Positions 16,414-25,966 are shown, counted from the stretch's first letter. The stretch is DNA of 64,000 nucleotides from Micromonospora pisi (GCF_003633685.1 NZ_RBKT01000001.1:2976001-3040000); one strand, 5' to 3'. Made by a program: numbers and translations. The notes: generated by a model from the sequence alone, not told the origin.

Positions 16414-19400
16414 TCAACTCATCCGGGAGACGGCCGCGCGCCAGCGCGACAGGTCCCGCCGCCGCCGCTCGTACGTGATGGCGAGCCCGATCAGGGCGAG
16501 CCCACCGGCGGCCAGGAAGATCCACCGGGGTAGTTGGTCCCACGCGCCGACCACCTCGTGCAGGGCGACGACGGCCAGCGTGGCGCCGCCGAGCAGCACC
16601 GGCGCCTGCTGCCGCCAGTGCGCCCCGGCCAGCACCACCACCAGCGCGCCGACTCCGAGCAGCAGCCGCCGCCACGGTTGGTCCCCGTCGACCAGCACCG
16701 ACGCGAGGCTGGGCAGGAGCGCCGCCGCGAGCCCGGGGCCGTACGTCACCCAACTGCTCAACGCTGGCTGGACTCGTAGCGCCAGCGCGCCGACGACCAG
16801 CGCGCAGAGCGCTGTGGGCAGGGTGTACGCCTCCAGCACCGCCACCTGCGCGGAGCCGAGCAGCACCCAGACCGCGAGCAGTTCACAACCGGCCGCCGCC
16901 GAGGCGAGCAGTGATCGGCGCCGGGCCGGCTCACCCGGGCGCAGCGCGCGTACCCCGACCACCACCCCCCAGATGGTGGCGACCGCTGCCGCGTACCGGG
17001 CGGAGCCGACGGTCAGCAGCAGGGCGACCAGCGCCCCGGCATGCCCGGCCGCCTCGATCGCGATCGACTCGGCCGGCCGCCGTCCGCGCAGCAACGCACC
17101 GCCGGCCAGCACCACCGTGGCCACCCCGAGCACCACGAGCGCGGCCACCCGCAGCGGCAGTTCGGCCGCCCGGCTGGCGGCGACCGCGAGGGTGAGGGCG
17201 GCGCCGCTGGCGACGAGCCAGCCGACGACCCGCACCGCCGGCAGTGGTGCCGCGCCGCCGGCCGCCGCGCCGATCGCCGTGGCGACCAGCACGACCAGGC
17301 CCAACGCGAGCAGGGTGCTGGCCTTGGTGGGCAACGCGCCGGCCAGGCCGGCCGCGGCCAGCAACACCCCCGCGGGTACGGCCACCAGCCCGAACCGGGT
17401 CGCGCCGGGCGCTGCCGTACGGCCGATCGGTACGGTGCCGGCAAGCAGCGCGGCGAGTCCGCCGAGCAGGGCCACCGCCGGCACCACCGGCCAGTTTGCA
17501 CCGACGCAGGCGAGTACGACCGGCACCGCTGTCGCGGCCACCGGGAACGCCACCAGTGCCGCCCCGCCGAGGCTGCGGTGCCAACCCCAGCCGGCCAGGG
17601 CGAGTACGCCGGTCAGCACCACCAGTGCGGCGCCGGCACGGCCGTCGACGGGCCAGCCGTGCGGGGCGAGCCCGACACCGGTGGGCGTCCCGGACCAGAC
17701 CCGGCCCAGCCAGCCGTACGGGCCGAGCAGCACCGCGCCCACGGTCGGCGCGACCGCGAGCAGGACCGGGAACGCCAGCACCGGCACGCAGAGCAGGCTG
17801 GCCGACACCGGGCCGGGCAGCCGGGTTCCGGCCCGTGGCGCCTCCACCGGTCCGGTGCCGGTCGGGGTGCCGGCCCGCGCCGTCAGCACTCCGCCGATCT
17901 GGAGCGCGGCGACTCCCAGGAGCAGTGCCAGCGCCGAGTAGAGCCCGAGCGGCTCGTCGGTTCCCCCGGCCAGTGGGGCCAGCCCGGTCACCAGTGCGGT
18001 GCCGGCGAGTGCGGTGTCGGCGTACGGGAGGTGATCGGGTCGGCGGCGACGTACCAGCGCCACCGCACCGAGTACGAGTACGCCGCTGGCGAGCGCGGCC
18101 CGCGCCTGCCACCACGGTTGCACCCCGGCGGCGAAGAGTCCGACAGTTGTCGTCGCCGGTACGGCGAAGAGGCCGACGGTGAGAGCCGCCCCGCCGATGA
18201 CCCGCCGTACTGCTGTTACCGGGTCCGGTGTCCCGTCGCCGTCGCCGTCGGTGCCGTCCTCGCCGGGCCGACCGGCGCCGGCGAGTACGGCGACGACCAG
18301 CCCGGTCAGCATGATCGTGCCGAGTACGGCCGCGGCACTGGTCGGACGGGCCAGGGCGACCAGGAACGCGTGCCCGGCCAGTGCCGCTCCGACGACCGCC
18401 CGGACCAGCACCGACGCCACCCCGGGCGCCGGCACGCGTACGGCGGCGAGCAGCAGCGGCACCGCGACCGCCAGTTCCACCCCGGCCAGCCCCCACCAGG
18501 GCAGCGGCAGCGCGGCCGGGAAGGCGAGCACCGCCAGCCCGACGCCGGCTACCGCCACTGGTTCCCGGGCCGGCCGGGGCAGCAGCATCGCGAGCGCCAA
18601 CGCGACCAGCAGTACGGTCACCGACGCCTGCCAGTCCAACGTGCTGACCAGCCCGGTGCCGCTCCCCCGCCAGGCCGGCCGCGAACGGTCCACCGCCGCC
18701 AGTCCGGTCATCGCGGCCATCGCGAAGGTCAGTGAGCCCAGGGCGCCACCGAGCAACAGCCCGCCGATCCACGGGCCGCGCCAGACCTCGACCGGCAGCC
18801 ATCTGCGGCCCCACGCGACCGCGCCGGCCAGTACGGCGATCACCACGCCGCTCGCCACCAGTGCCGATGGCGGGGCCAGGTCGAGGACCGGGCGCAGGGT
18901 CGCGGCGGCGAGGGTGAGCACGACCACCAGTCCGGCGGCGGCCTGGAAGCCGGCGTTGCGCGCGAGCACCGCACCGGCCACCAGTACCGCCACCGCGACC
19001 AGCAGTGGCCCGCCGGCCAACACCGGCGTTCCCGGCCCGTCGCCCACCAGCAGCGCGATCAGGCCGCAGAACGCGGCGACCGCCAGCGCGGCGGCGTACG
19101 CCACCCAGCCGACGACCCGACGAGCCGGCGCCACCCCTCCGGGCGCCGCCCCGTCAGTTCCCCCACCTCCCACACGTACGCCCGCCGGGGCCGGTTCACC
19201 GGTCTCCGGCACCGGAGCGGACCGGATCCGCTCGGCGTACACCACGATCAGGTTGAATCCGGCAAGCGTGGCGAAGGCCAGCGCCCAGCCGGCCGCACCG
19301 GGATCCGTCTCGCTCACCAGGAGCGGCAACACCGGCTGGACCAGCGCCAGCGCGGTGAACCAGGGCGCGTCGAGGCGGGTCAGTCGTTGGTAGCCGAGGG

Positions 19401-20040
19401 CCACGGCAGCGCTGACTCCCCAGACCAGCGCCGCGTAGGTGGGGCCCGACCAGGCCCGGACGTCGAGCAGGTTCACCGACCAGGCGGCGTAACCGTCGAG
19501 CGCCAGCAGCAGGAGTCCGACCACCGAGAACGTCTCGGCGGTCGCGGTGAGCCCTCGTCGCTTCGCCAGCGGTGGCAACGCGAGCACACCGGCCGTGACG
19601 CCGGCCAGGATCGCCGCCCGGCCGGCCACTCCGACCACCGACCAGGTGACCGCGATGAAGACGATCGCGGCGGCGCAGAGCAGCAGTCCACCGAGGACGA
19701 AGAGCAGGTTCTGTACCGTCCGGGTGGACGCTTCCGGGCGTACCGGTGGCGGCGCGGCGGCGTGGACGACCGGGGCGGGTGCCGGGCGTGTCGCCACCAC
19801 CCGTACCTGTGCGGCCAGTTCGGCTCGGCGGCGGCGGAGCCCGTCGAGGGTGGTGACCAGTGCCGTGTACGCCTGCCGGGTCTGCTCGACCCGGGCGGTC
19901 AGCGCGACGATCTCACCGTCCAACCGGACCACCTCGGCGGCGACCGGGTCCGGTGCCCGTCCACAGCGCGGGCAGCCGGTGCTCAGATTGGCCCCTGCCC
20001 CACATCCGGGGCAGGGATACAGACTCGGCGGATTGCTCAC
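16414..20040 (-). CDS. Giant polytopic membrane protein with zinc ribbon (SCO7613 C-terminal-domain type)
   Basis: A 1208-residue protein. It opens with a zinc ribbon (C10, C13, C23, C26), then a coiled coil of about residues 33-80 (ALTARVEQTRQAYTALVTT, LRRRRAELAAQV). From about 110 to the end it is almost continuous membrane helix, very rich in Ala, Val, Leu and Gly, with perhaps 30 or more segments. The layout matches the actinobacterial family named after SCO7613. No transporter or enzyme motif is visible and the role is unknown. It is a single-gene unit. The extreme GC-rich Ala/Val coding explains why all other frames across it stay open. Confidence 0.8.
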   Translation of the reverse strand: MSNPPSLYPCPGCGAGANLSTGCPRCGRAPDPVAAEVVRLDGEIVALTARVEQTRQAYTALVTTLDGLRRRRAELAAQVRVVATRPAPAPVVHAAAPPPVRPEASTRTVQNLLFVLGGLLLCAAAIVFIAVTWSVVGVAGRAAILAGVTAGVLALPPLAKRRGLTATAETFSVVGLLLLALDGYAAWSVNLLDVRAWSGPTYAALVWGVSAAVALGYQRLTRLDAPWFTALALVQPVLPLLVSETDPGAAGWALAFATLAGFNLIVVYAERIRSAPVPETGEPAPAGVRVGGGGTDGAAPGGVAPARRVVGWVAYAAALAVAAFCGLIALLVGDGPGTPVLAGGPLLVAVAVLVAGAVLARNAGFQAAAGLVVVLTLAAATLRPVLDLAPPSALVASGVVIAVLAGAVAWGRRWLPVEVWRGPWIGGLLLGGALGSLTFAMAAMTGLAAVDRSRPAWRGSGTGLVSTLDWQASVTVLLVALALAMLLPRPAREPVAVAGVGLAVLAFPAALPLPWWGLAGVELAVAVPLLLAAVRVPAPGVASVLVRAVVGAALAGHAFLVALARPTSAAAVLGTIMLTGLVVAVLAGAGRPGEDGTDGDGDGTPDPVTAVRRVIGGAALTVGLFAVPATTTVGLFAAGVQPWWQARAALASGVLVLGAVALVRRRRPDHLPYADTALAGTALVTGLAPLAGGTDEPLGLYSALALLLGVAALQIGGVLTARAGTPTGTGPVEAPRAGTRLPGPVSASLLCVPVLAFPVLLAVAPTVGAVLLGPYGWLGRVWSGTPTGVGLAPHGWPVDGRAGAALVVLTGVLALAGWGWHRSLGGAALVAFPVAATAVPVVLACVGANWPVVPAVALLGGLAALLAGTVPIGRTAAPGATRFGLVAVPAGVLLAAAGLAGALPTKASTLLALGLVVLVATAIGAAAGGAAPLPAVRVVGWLVASGAALTLAVAASRAAELPLRVAALVVLGVATVVLAGGALLRGRRPAESIAIEAAGHAGALVALLLTVGSARYAAAVATIWGVVVGVRALRPGEPARRRSLLASAAAGCELLAVWVLLGSAQVAVLEAYTLPTALCALVVGALALRVQPALSSWVTYGPGLAAALLPSLASVLVDGDQPWRRLLLGVGALVVVLAGAHWRQQAPVLLGGATLAVVALHEVVGAWDQLPRWIFLAAGGLALIGLAITYERRRRDLSRWRAAVSRMS

Positions 20041-20146
20041 CCTCGCATGCTCGCCCCGCCGGCCCCGACCAGCACAGAGTCCGGGTACTCAGCGACCGGC
20101 GGTGGCCGGGGGGTGGGTACTCACGCCACCTGGCCCGATCCCCGGC

Positions 20147-20476
20147 TCAGGTCCGGGTCTGGTCGTGGATCCAGGTGGTGTAGTCCGGGTTTCCGCTCTC
20201 CACCCAGTGCACCAGGATCTCCGGCACCTCGTACGGATGGGAGCTGCGCAGGTGGTCGACGAGCGCCTCCACCCGGTCCGGCGCGGTCTTGAACTGCACC
20301 GACCACTCGCGGGTGGTTTCCATCCGGGACTGCCACCAGTAGGTGCTGTCCATCGGGCCGCCCACCTGGGCGCAGGCCGCCAGCCGGCCGGCGACCGCGG
20401 CGGCGGCGAGCAGATCCGCCACTGACCGGGCATCCACCACGGTCGTTACCACGCAGAGCTGGTCCACGTCGCGCAC
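20147..20476 (-). CDS. cutA: Divalent-cation tolerance protein CutA
   Basis: A 109-residue trimeric ferredoxin-like protein. Family features are complete: VVTTVVDARSVADLLAAAAV, the GRLAACAQVGGPMDSTYWW segment, EWSVQFKTAPDRVEALVDHL, and HPYEVPEILVHWVESG with the conserved Tyr-Glu-Val-Pro. CutA was linked to copper tolerance in E. coli but its true role is unclear. It is followed 1 base after its upstream neighbour's stop, so it could be the last gene of the patatin-acyltransferase unit on the same strand. Confidence 0.92.
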   Translation of the reverse strand: MRDVDQLCVVTTVVDARSVADLLAAAAVAGRLAACAQVGGPMDSTYWWQSRMETTREWSVQFKTAPDRVEALVDHLRSSHPYEVPEILVHWVESGNPDYTTWIHDQTRT

Positions 20477-20477
20477 C

Positions 20478-21524
20478 TTACGCGCTGTTGCGGTGGATAT
20501 CGACCCATTCGTCGATACGTTTCCACCAGTCGTAGAGCCAGTCGATCCGCTCCTGCCGACCAGCTGGTATTTCCTCCGGCGGCACCGACCAGAAACGCAT
20601 CACAATCTTCTTATCCATCGGCAGTTCGCGCCAGACGTCGGCCACGGTCAGCATTCGGTCGAGACCGGTGTGCGCGACAAAAATGACGCCCGCGTCCGGT
20701 GCCGCATCGAGCGCGGCTAGTACGCCGCCGGGCTGCGGTGCGAGCACGTGCCGCATCGCCTCCGCCCGTACGGCCATCTTCTCCAACCCCCGCGCCCGCA
20801 GCCGCTCGATGGCCCGGATCCGCCGACGCGGCGTGAAGTTCCCGCCCTCTGGAAAGATCACGAACGCGTCGTCGCTGTCCAGGCCGACCGCGAGGTGCCC
20901 GATCTGCTCGGTGAGGGTACGGCCCGGCTGACGACTGTCGCCGCCGATCGCCGGATCCTGCGCCCGGCCGGGCGCGATGAACCGGTTCGGCAGTCGATTG
21001 AGCAGGACGTCGACCGCCGGGTCCCACTGCAGGGTCTGCTTGAGGACGATCCGCGGCTCGCGATCGAACCAGTTCACCAGAGCGTGGATCAGGATGAACG
21101 AGTCACCCGGGCCGGCATGCCGGCAGAGCACCAACTGCGGGCGACCCGGCAACGCGCTGTCCGGGTCGGTGCCCACCATCTCGATGGTCAGCCGCAGCGT
21201 CCACTGCGCCTGCCAGAAGAGGAAGTTGAGGAACCAGCCGGTGAGCACGTAGTGCGCCCGCTGGAACCGGGGTGAGCGCTTCTTCCAACCGAAACCGGAG
21301 GCGATCCAGAGCGCGAAGAGCGCGATCAGCGCGGTCGCGTCCCAGGCCAGGTAGATGATCGCCATCCAGAGCACCCGCAGCGGGCGCAGATAACCCGGCA
21401 CCAGTGGCGACGCCGCCGCCGCGAGGATCAGCCAGACCGGCAACGCGCTGACCACGAGTACGGCCAGCAGCACCACCACCGGCCCGAGGAACACCCGCCG
21501 CAGCCAGCGCGGCGGCAACCACAT
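20478..21524 (-). CDS. PlsC-type lysophospholipid acyltransferase family protein
   Basis: A 348-residue protein; ATG 21524 shares one base with the stop of the patatin gene upstream. Two to three membrane helices occupy residues 10-75. The acyltransferase signature HX4D is H136-AGPG-D141, preceded by PQLVLCR, and the second block is VIFPEGGNF followed by an Arg-rich stretch. The C-terminal 100 residues add a domain ending in an aromatic helix (WLYDWWKRIDEWVD). Such enzymes move acyl chains onto lysophospholipids or related acceptors. Coupling to a phospholipase suggests a deacylation and reacylation pair. Confidence 0.82.
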   Translation of the reverse strand: MWLPPRWLRRVFLGPVVVLLAVLVVSALPVWLILAAAASPLVPGYLRPLRVLWMAIIYLAWDATALIALFALWIASGFGWKKRSPRFQRAHYVLTGWFLNFLFWQAQWTLRLTIEMVGTDPDSALPGRPQLVLCRHAGPGDSFILIHALVNWFDREPRIVLKQTLQWDPAVDVLLNRLPNRFIAPGRAQDPAIGGDSRQPGRTLTEQIGHLAVGLDSDDAFVIFPEGGNFTPRRRIRAIERLRARGLEKMAVRAEAMRHVLAPQPGGVLAALDAAPDAGVIFVAHTGLDRMLTVADVWRELPMDKKIVMRFWSVPPEEIPAGRQERIDWLYDWWKRIDEWVDIHRNSA

Positions 21525-22369
21525 CAGCTGCCCTCGACGTGCGATTGCAGGTAGCGCCGGGAGGCGGTGTACGCCCGGCTGATCCGCCGGCCCACCGCCG
21601 CCATGTCGCGGTACGCCCACGGGGTGTCATCGCGTGGCTGCGACCCTCCGGTCGGCAGTACGTGCACGTCCACGTCGTCCGGCAGCGCCGCCATCTCCCG
21701 GGCGAACCGGTGCCTTCGGGCGATCTCGAAGGCGACCTGGGCGATCTCCCACGGCCGCCGGGGCGGGCTCAACGGCCGTTCGATCCGGCCCACCTGGAGC
21801 ACGAAGATCTGCTTCGCCCCGCAGTCCACCGCCTCGCCGATCGGAATCGAGTTGACGATGCCGCCGTCGACGAAGTGCTCCCCGTCGATCTCCGAAGGTG
21901 GGAGCAGGCCGGGAACCGAGGCCGAGGCGAGCACCGCGTCGACCACCGGCCCGCTGGAGAACCAGTGCTCGGCGGCGCGCTCGATGCTCGCCGCACAGCA
22001 GCGGAACGGCACCTTCAGGTCGGCGAAGGTGGTCCGTTCACCGATCTCGGATTCGAGCAGCCGGCGCAGCGGACGGGGCGAGTGCAGGTGCGTACGGGCG
22101 GCGAACCGGCGGAGTTGCCGGGCCACCGAGTCGCCGTACACCTCGCTCGCCTCGGGCGACGCCCAGAGCCGGACCAGCCGGTTGGTCACCGCCTCGGTCG
22201 GATCGGCCGCCACCAGGGCGCCGTTGACCGCACCAATCGACGTACCGATGACAAGATCGGGGCGGATGCCGGCGCGGAACAGCGCCCGGAGCATGCCGAC
22301 CTCGACCGCACCGAGCACGCCACCGCCGCCGAGCACGAACGCGACCGGACCCTTGACCATGCCTTTCAT
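21524..22369 (-). CDS. Patatin-like phospholipase
   Basis: A 281-residue protein from ATG 22369 (an ATG at 22360 is equally possible; neither has a clear ribosome site). The fold signature is present: oxyanion GGGGVLGAVEVG, nucleophile S44 in GTSIG, and catalytic D168 in FVDGGIVNS. Members are cytosolic or secreted lipid acyl hydrolases of the RssA/YlbK type; this one has no signal peptide. It overlaps the acyltransferase gene by one base. Confidence 0.87.
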   Translation of the reverse strand: MKGMVKGPVAFVLGGGGVLGAVEVGMLRALFRAGIRPDLVIGTSIGAVNGALVAADPTEAVTNRLVRLWASPEASEVYGDSVARQLRRFAARTHLHSPRPLRRLLESEIGERTTFADLKVPFRCCAASIERAAEHWFSSGPVVDAVLASASVPGLLPPSEIDGEHFVDGGIVNSIPIGEAVDCGAKQIFVLQVGRIERPLSPPRRPWEIAQVAFEIARRHRFAREMAALPDDVDVHVLPTGGSQPRDDTPWAYRDMAAVGRRISRAYTASRRYLQSHVEGS

Positions 22370-22467
22370 CGTGGCACGACCGGTCACGAGCCGGGTCGGC
22401 GCGGCCGCTTCGACGTGCGCGTCCGCACCCCGCCGGCCGCCCGGCACACCCGGCGAGCGGTGCCCGG

Positions 22468-22722
22468 TCAGGCGGGCCGCCGCTCCGACACGGCCGGGCC
22501 GCCACCGATGCGCGGAAAGGGCTCGGTGGAGAAGACCACCTCGACCGGCACCTCGAAGAAGGCGGCGATCCGCAACGCCAGGTGCAGGCTGGGCCGGAAC
22601 TCGCCCCGCTCGAGGTAGCCCACGGTCTGGTAGTGGACCCCGAGCGCCTCGGCGAGCTGTCGGCGGGAGATGCCCCGCTCGACCCGGAGCACCGCGATCC
22701 GGTCGTAGATCACCTCGTTCAT
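22468..22722 (-). CDS. Small Cro/CI-type helix-turn-helix regulator
   Basis: An 84-residue XRE-type protein: NEVIYDRIAVLRVERGISRR, then QLAEALGVHYQTVGYLERGE and a closing helix with LRIAAFFEVPVEVVF. This is the YozG/PF01381-like form often encoded next to membrane proteins or ABC exporters. It starts 13 bases after the permease stop, so it is the third gene of the exporter operon and probably controls it. ATG 22722 gives the compact form. Confidence 0.87.
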   Translation of the reverse strand: MNEVIYDRIAVLRVERGISRRQLAEALGVHYQTVGYLERGEFRPSLHLALRIAAFFEVPVEVVFSTEPFPRIGGGPAVSERRPA

Positions 22723-22735
22723 GGCGTCCGCCCTC

Positions 22736-23587
22736 TCACGCGACCCGCTGCAGGGCCTTCTCGCGACGCGCGGCCACGCTCGACCCCGACTCCCGTCGAG
22801 CCATCCGGCGCAACACGACCGGCGCCACGACCAACCCGACAACCGCCCAGATCCCGAGTACGCCGAGGGTCTCCAGGTGCCGCCAGGACTGTCCGATCTC
22901 GACCGCCGACAGGTTCTCCGGAAGCAGCGCCGACCTCATCCCCAACCCCAGCCAGTAGATCGGGAACACCTGCGCGACCCCCTGTAGCCAGGCCGGGAAG
23001 TTGGTGATTGGGTAGAAGATACCGGAGCTTGCAACCAGCCCCATGATGGGCAACATGATCAGGCCCATGTTGCGGGGGTTGTCGAAGAGCGAGCCGATGA
23101 TCGCACCGATCGGCATGGTCGCGACCAGCCCGAGCGCCAGCACCCAGGCCAGGGTCAACCAGGAGGTCAGGCTCGTCACCGTCAGACCGTCGACCAGGAA
23201 CAGCCCGGGTACGAGCTGGAGGGTGGTGCTCACCACGGTGATACCGGAGATCAGCACGATCTTCCCGATCAGGTAACCCAGCATTCCGTTCGGGACCGCC
23301 TTGGCCCGGAGCAGGGTGCCGTCCTCCCGCTCGACGATGAGCTGCTGGGCCACGTTGACCAGCCCGCCGAAGGCGACGCCCATGCCGATCGCGCTCGGCA
23401 GGGTCCGCGACCCGAGTGAGAAGCTGGTCCCGGGCACGCTGACGTCCCGGGTGAAGAACATGACCACGAGCAGGATCGCGGTGGGGAAGAAATAGGTCCA
23501 GAGGTCCTGGGCGGTGGTGAACGTCTGGCGCAGCTCGATCCCGCCGCGCGCGAGCCCGGACCGGACCGCGGTCAGCACCGGCGTCAT
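22736..23587 (-). CDS. ABC-2 type transporter permease
   Basis: A 283-residue permease with six predicted helices: FFPTAILLVVMFF, SAIGMGVAFGGLVN, a long pair around GKIVLISGITVV, LTLAWVLALGLVAT, then MLPIMGLVASSGIFYPI and a last one near WAVVGLVVAPVVL. The ABC-2 signature SSGIFYPITNFPAWLQ is near the C-terminal half. It overlaps the ATPase gene by 4 bases (ATGA). Such two-gene systems export drugs, lipids or peptides; the substrate is not evident. Confidence 0.88.
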   Translation of the reverse strand: MTPVLTAVRSGLARGGIELRQTFTTAQDLWTYFFPTAILLVVMFFTRDVSVPGTSFSLGSRTLPSAIGMGVAFGGLVNVAQQLIVEREDGTLLRAKAVPNGMLGYLIGKIVLISGITVVSTTLQLVPGLFLVDGLTVTSLTSWLTLAWVLALGLVATMPIGAIIGSLFDNPRNMGLIMLPIMGLVASSGIFYPITNFPAWLQGVAQVFPIYWLGLGMRSALLPENLSAVEIGQSWRHLETLGVLGIWAVVGLVVAPVVLRRMARRESGSSVAARREKALQRVA

Positions 23588-24555
23588 CGGACAACCTCCT
23601 CGAACGTACGCGCCGCGGTGGCGGCCCGCCCCGACTCGAACTCCCGGACCATGGCCATGTAGGTGTCCTCCAGGCTGGCCCGGCGTACCTCCAGGTCGGC
23701 GACGGACTCACCGTGCTGGCGGAACAGTTCCCGGACGAACCGGGTGGCGTCCATGGTGGTGTGCACGAACCGCTGGTCGTCGTGGGTCCAGCGGACCTCC
23801 GCCTCGGTGGACATCCGCCGGGAGAGTTCGTCGGCCGACCCGTCGGCGATGATCCGGCCACCGGCCAGGATGAGGATCCGGTCGGCGAGCTTCTCCGCCT
23901 CGTCCAGGTCGTGCGTGGTGAGCAGGATCGTGGTGTCGTCGGTGTCGGAGAGCCGGTGCACCAGGTCGTGGAACTCGCGCCGGGCGGCCGGGTCGAAGCC
24001 GACCGTCGGCTCGTCGAGGAAGAGCAACTCCGGACGGCCGACGATGCCGATCGCCACGTCTAGCCGCCGCCGCTGCCCACCCGAGAGCTGGCCGACGCGC
24101 TTGCCGGCGTGCTCGGTGAGCCCGACCGCCGCCACCAGTTCGTCGATGTCCCATGGGCGGCGGACCTGGTCGGCGGAGTACGGCAGGTAGTAGGAACCGA
24201 TCTGGGCGAGCAGTTCGCGTACCCGCCATTTGGCGTGGTCACGCCAGGACTGGAGGACCACGCCGAGCCGGGCCCGCCACCGCTCGTCACCGTGTCCTGG
24301 GTCCACGCCGAGCACCCTGACCTCGCCCGCGGAACGCATCCGGAAGCCTTCGAGGATCTCGATGGTGGTGGTCTTGCCCGCCCCGTTCGGGCCGAGCAGC
24401 GCCAGCACCTCGCCCCGGTGCGCGGCGAACGTGACCCCGTCGAGCACGTCGTTGGTGCCATAGCGCATGCGCAGGTCGCGTACGTCGAGCACGGTCGACC
24501 CGTCGGTCCGGCCGGAGACCCGGGCGGGTGCGTTCAGCTCCTGCAACCCCGTCAT
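23584..24555 (-). CDS. ABC transporter ATP-binding protein (exporter type)
   Basis: A 323-residue ATPase. Walker A is GPNGAGKTTT, the signature is QLSGGQRRRLD, Walker B is LLFLDEPTVGFD, and the H-loop is LLTTHDLDE. After the nucleotide domain (about 20-240) an extra C-terminal domain of about 80 residues follows, as in daunorubicin-resistance-like ATPases (DrrA type). It is the first gene of a three-gene unit with the permease and HTH regulator. Divergent from the lectin-domain gene with 172 bases between starts. Confidence 0.9.
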   Translation of the reverse strand: MTGLQELNAPARVSGRTDGSTVLDVRDLRMRYGTNDVLDGVTFAAHRGEVLALLGPNGAGKTTTIEILEGFRMRSAGEVRVLGVDPGHGDERWRARLGVVLQSWRDHAKWRVRELLAQIGSYYLPYSADQVRRPWDIDELVAAVGLTEHAGKRVGQLSGGQRRRLDVAIGIVGRPELLFLDEPTVGFDPAARREFHDLVHRLSDTDDTTILLTTHDLDEAEKLADRILILAGGRIIADGSADELSRRMSTEAEVRWTHDDQRFVHTTMDATRFVRELFRQHGESVADLEVRRASLEDTYMAMVREFESGRAATAARTFEEVVR

Positions 24556-24727
24556 AGACCTTCACCTCCCCGTCTAACCAGTGGGCCAGACCATAGCATG
24601 AGTACTACATTCTGAAGCAGTCTCATTCCTGACAGCCGCACTTTCTCGCCGGTACCGGTGCTGGGTAGCATGAGCCCGCCCCGATGCTTCCCGTAGAGCC
24701 CCGTCCGGCGGCTGAGGAGACCAGGAA

Positions 24728-25927
24728 GTGCCCCTATCGCAGGGCGTCGACGCCCTCACCCGGCTCCGCCGCACGATTTTCCGTACGCCCGGTCCACTGC
24801 GCTGGGTCGCCATCGGCACCACGCTCGGCCTGGTCCTCCTACTCGTACTGTTCGGAGTCGTGTTCCGGACCGGACTCGGCATCGTGCCGGTGGTCGGCGC
24901 CCGGGAACCCGACGGCGGCAACCGGGTCGGCGCGGCCGCACCGATCGGCATCGCCCCCAGTCCGGGCACCTCACCGAAGCCGCTGCCGGACGAATACGTA
25001 CCCCTGGTGGTGGCCGCCGGCAAGGTGTGCCCGGAGCTGCCGGCGCCCCGGATCGCCGGACAGGTGATGGCCGCCTCCGGCTTCACCCCCGGAGTCCTCG
25101 GCGAGGACGGCGCGGAGGGGGTCGCACAGTTCCGACCCGAACTCTGGCAGGCGTACGCACCCTCCCCCGCCGCCTCGGCGACCGACCCCGCCGCGGCCGT
25201 GCCCGCCCTCGGGCGGGCCATGTGCGGCCTGGTCGACGAACTCGCCCCACTCGACGGGGACGCCTACCTGACCGCCCTGGCCGCGTTCCAGTGGGGACCG
25301 GAGGCGATACGGGAGGCCGGCGGGCTGCCCGACGCCCCGAGCCTGCGTGCCTTCGCCGACATGGTGTCGGACTACACCGCGTACTACGCGCGGGACCCGC
25401 GACTGGGCGGCGCCTCGGCCACCCCCACCCGGCGGAACAACCCGACCGCTTCGACACCGAGCGGGCCGGCGGGTACGGCCAGCCCGCCGGGCAACGCCAC
25501 CCCCGACCCCACCGGCCCCGGTACGAACCCCAGTGGCACCCCCAGGCCCTCGGCGACCACCACCACCGCGCCGCCACCCCCGCCGGCTCCGGTCTGGCAG
25601 GAGCGGGTGATCCGGTCGACCTCCGCGCTCCGCACCGACCAGTCCTGGACCTCGAACCGGTTGGAACTCACCCTGACCGGCGACGGCGACATCGTCCTGC
25701 GGGACCAGGGACGGACGGTGTGGCGGTCGGGCACCGCCGGTAGAGGCGGCCAGGTCCTCGTCTTCCAGGGCGACGGCAACCTCGTCCTGTACTCGCGATA
25801 CGGCGGGACCGTCTGGAGTTCGCGTACCGCGCGCAACAACGGCGCGACGCTGGTCCTGCGAGCGGACGGAAACGTCGTCATCTCCGACGACGGCAGGAGC
25901 ATCTGGCAGACCGGGACCGCGAGCTGA
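24728..25927 (+). CDS. Membrane-anchored protein with C-terminal bulb-type lectin domain
   Basis: A 399-residue protein starting at GTG 24728. A basic N-terminus and one membrane helix (about 25-46, WVAIGTTLGLVLLLVLF) place the rest outside the cell. Residues about 85-220 resemble the lysozyme-like/transglycosylase region of actinobacterial surface proteins (YVPLVVAAGKVCPELPAPRI and GVAQFRPELWQAY), but no catalytic Glu can be fixed. A Pro/Thr/Ser/Gly linker (230-290) leads to a B-lectin domain (about 295-399) with QGDGNLVLY, the mannose-binding QxDxNxVxY pattern, and two weaker copies. It probably binds cell-surface or environmental glycans. Confidence 0.75.
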   Translation: MPLSQGVDALTRLRRTIFRTPGPLRWVAIGTTLGLVLLLVLFGVVFRTGLGIVPVVGAREPDGGNRVGAAAPIGIAPSPGTSPKPLPDEYVPLVVAAGKVCPELPAPRIAGQVMAASGFTPGVLGEDGAEGVAQFRPELWQAYAPSPAASATDPAAAVPALGRAMCGLVDELAPLDGDAYLTALAAFQWGPEAIREAGGLPDAPSLRAFADMVSDYTAYYARDPRLGGASATPTRRNNPTASTPSGPAGTASPPGNATPDPTGPGTNPSGTPRPSATTTTAPPPPPAPVWQERVIRSTSALRTDQSWTSNRLELTLTGDGDIVLRDQGRTVWRSGTAGRGGQVLVFQGDGNLVLYSRYGGTVWSSRTARNNGATLVLRADGNVVISDDGRSIWQTGTAS

Positions 25928-25931
25928 GCGA

Positions 25932-25966
25932 CGCTTCGCCGGCCGTGGGGAGCGGCCGGCGAAGCG
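25932..25966 (+). terminator. 14-bp perfect hairpin after the lectin-domain gene
   Basis: CGCTTCGCCGGCCG (25932-25945) pairs perfectly with CGGCCGGCGAAGCG (25953-25966) around a 7-base loop, 5 bases after the stop. Confidence 0.85.

Noticed and set aside
16301-19393. Several long plus-strand frames across the giant membrane protein gene
   Set aside because: Low-complexity Ala/Pro/Thr or Arg translations caused by Ala/Val-rich coding on the other strand.
20678-21027. Alternative frames in the acyltransferase gene
   Set aside because: The HX4D and FPEG motifs lie only in the chosen frame.
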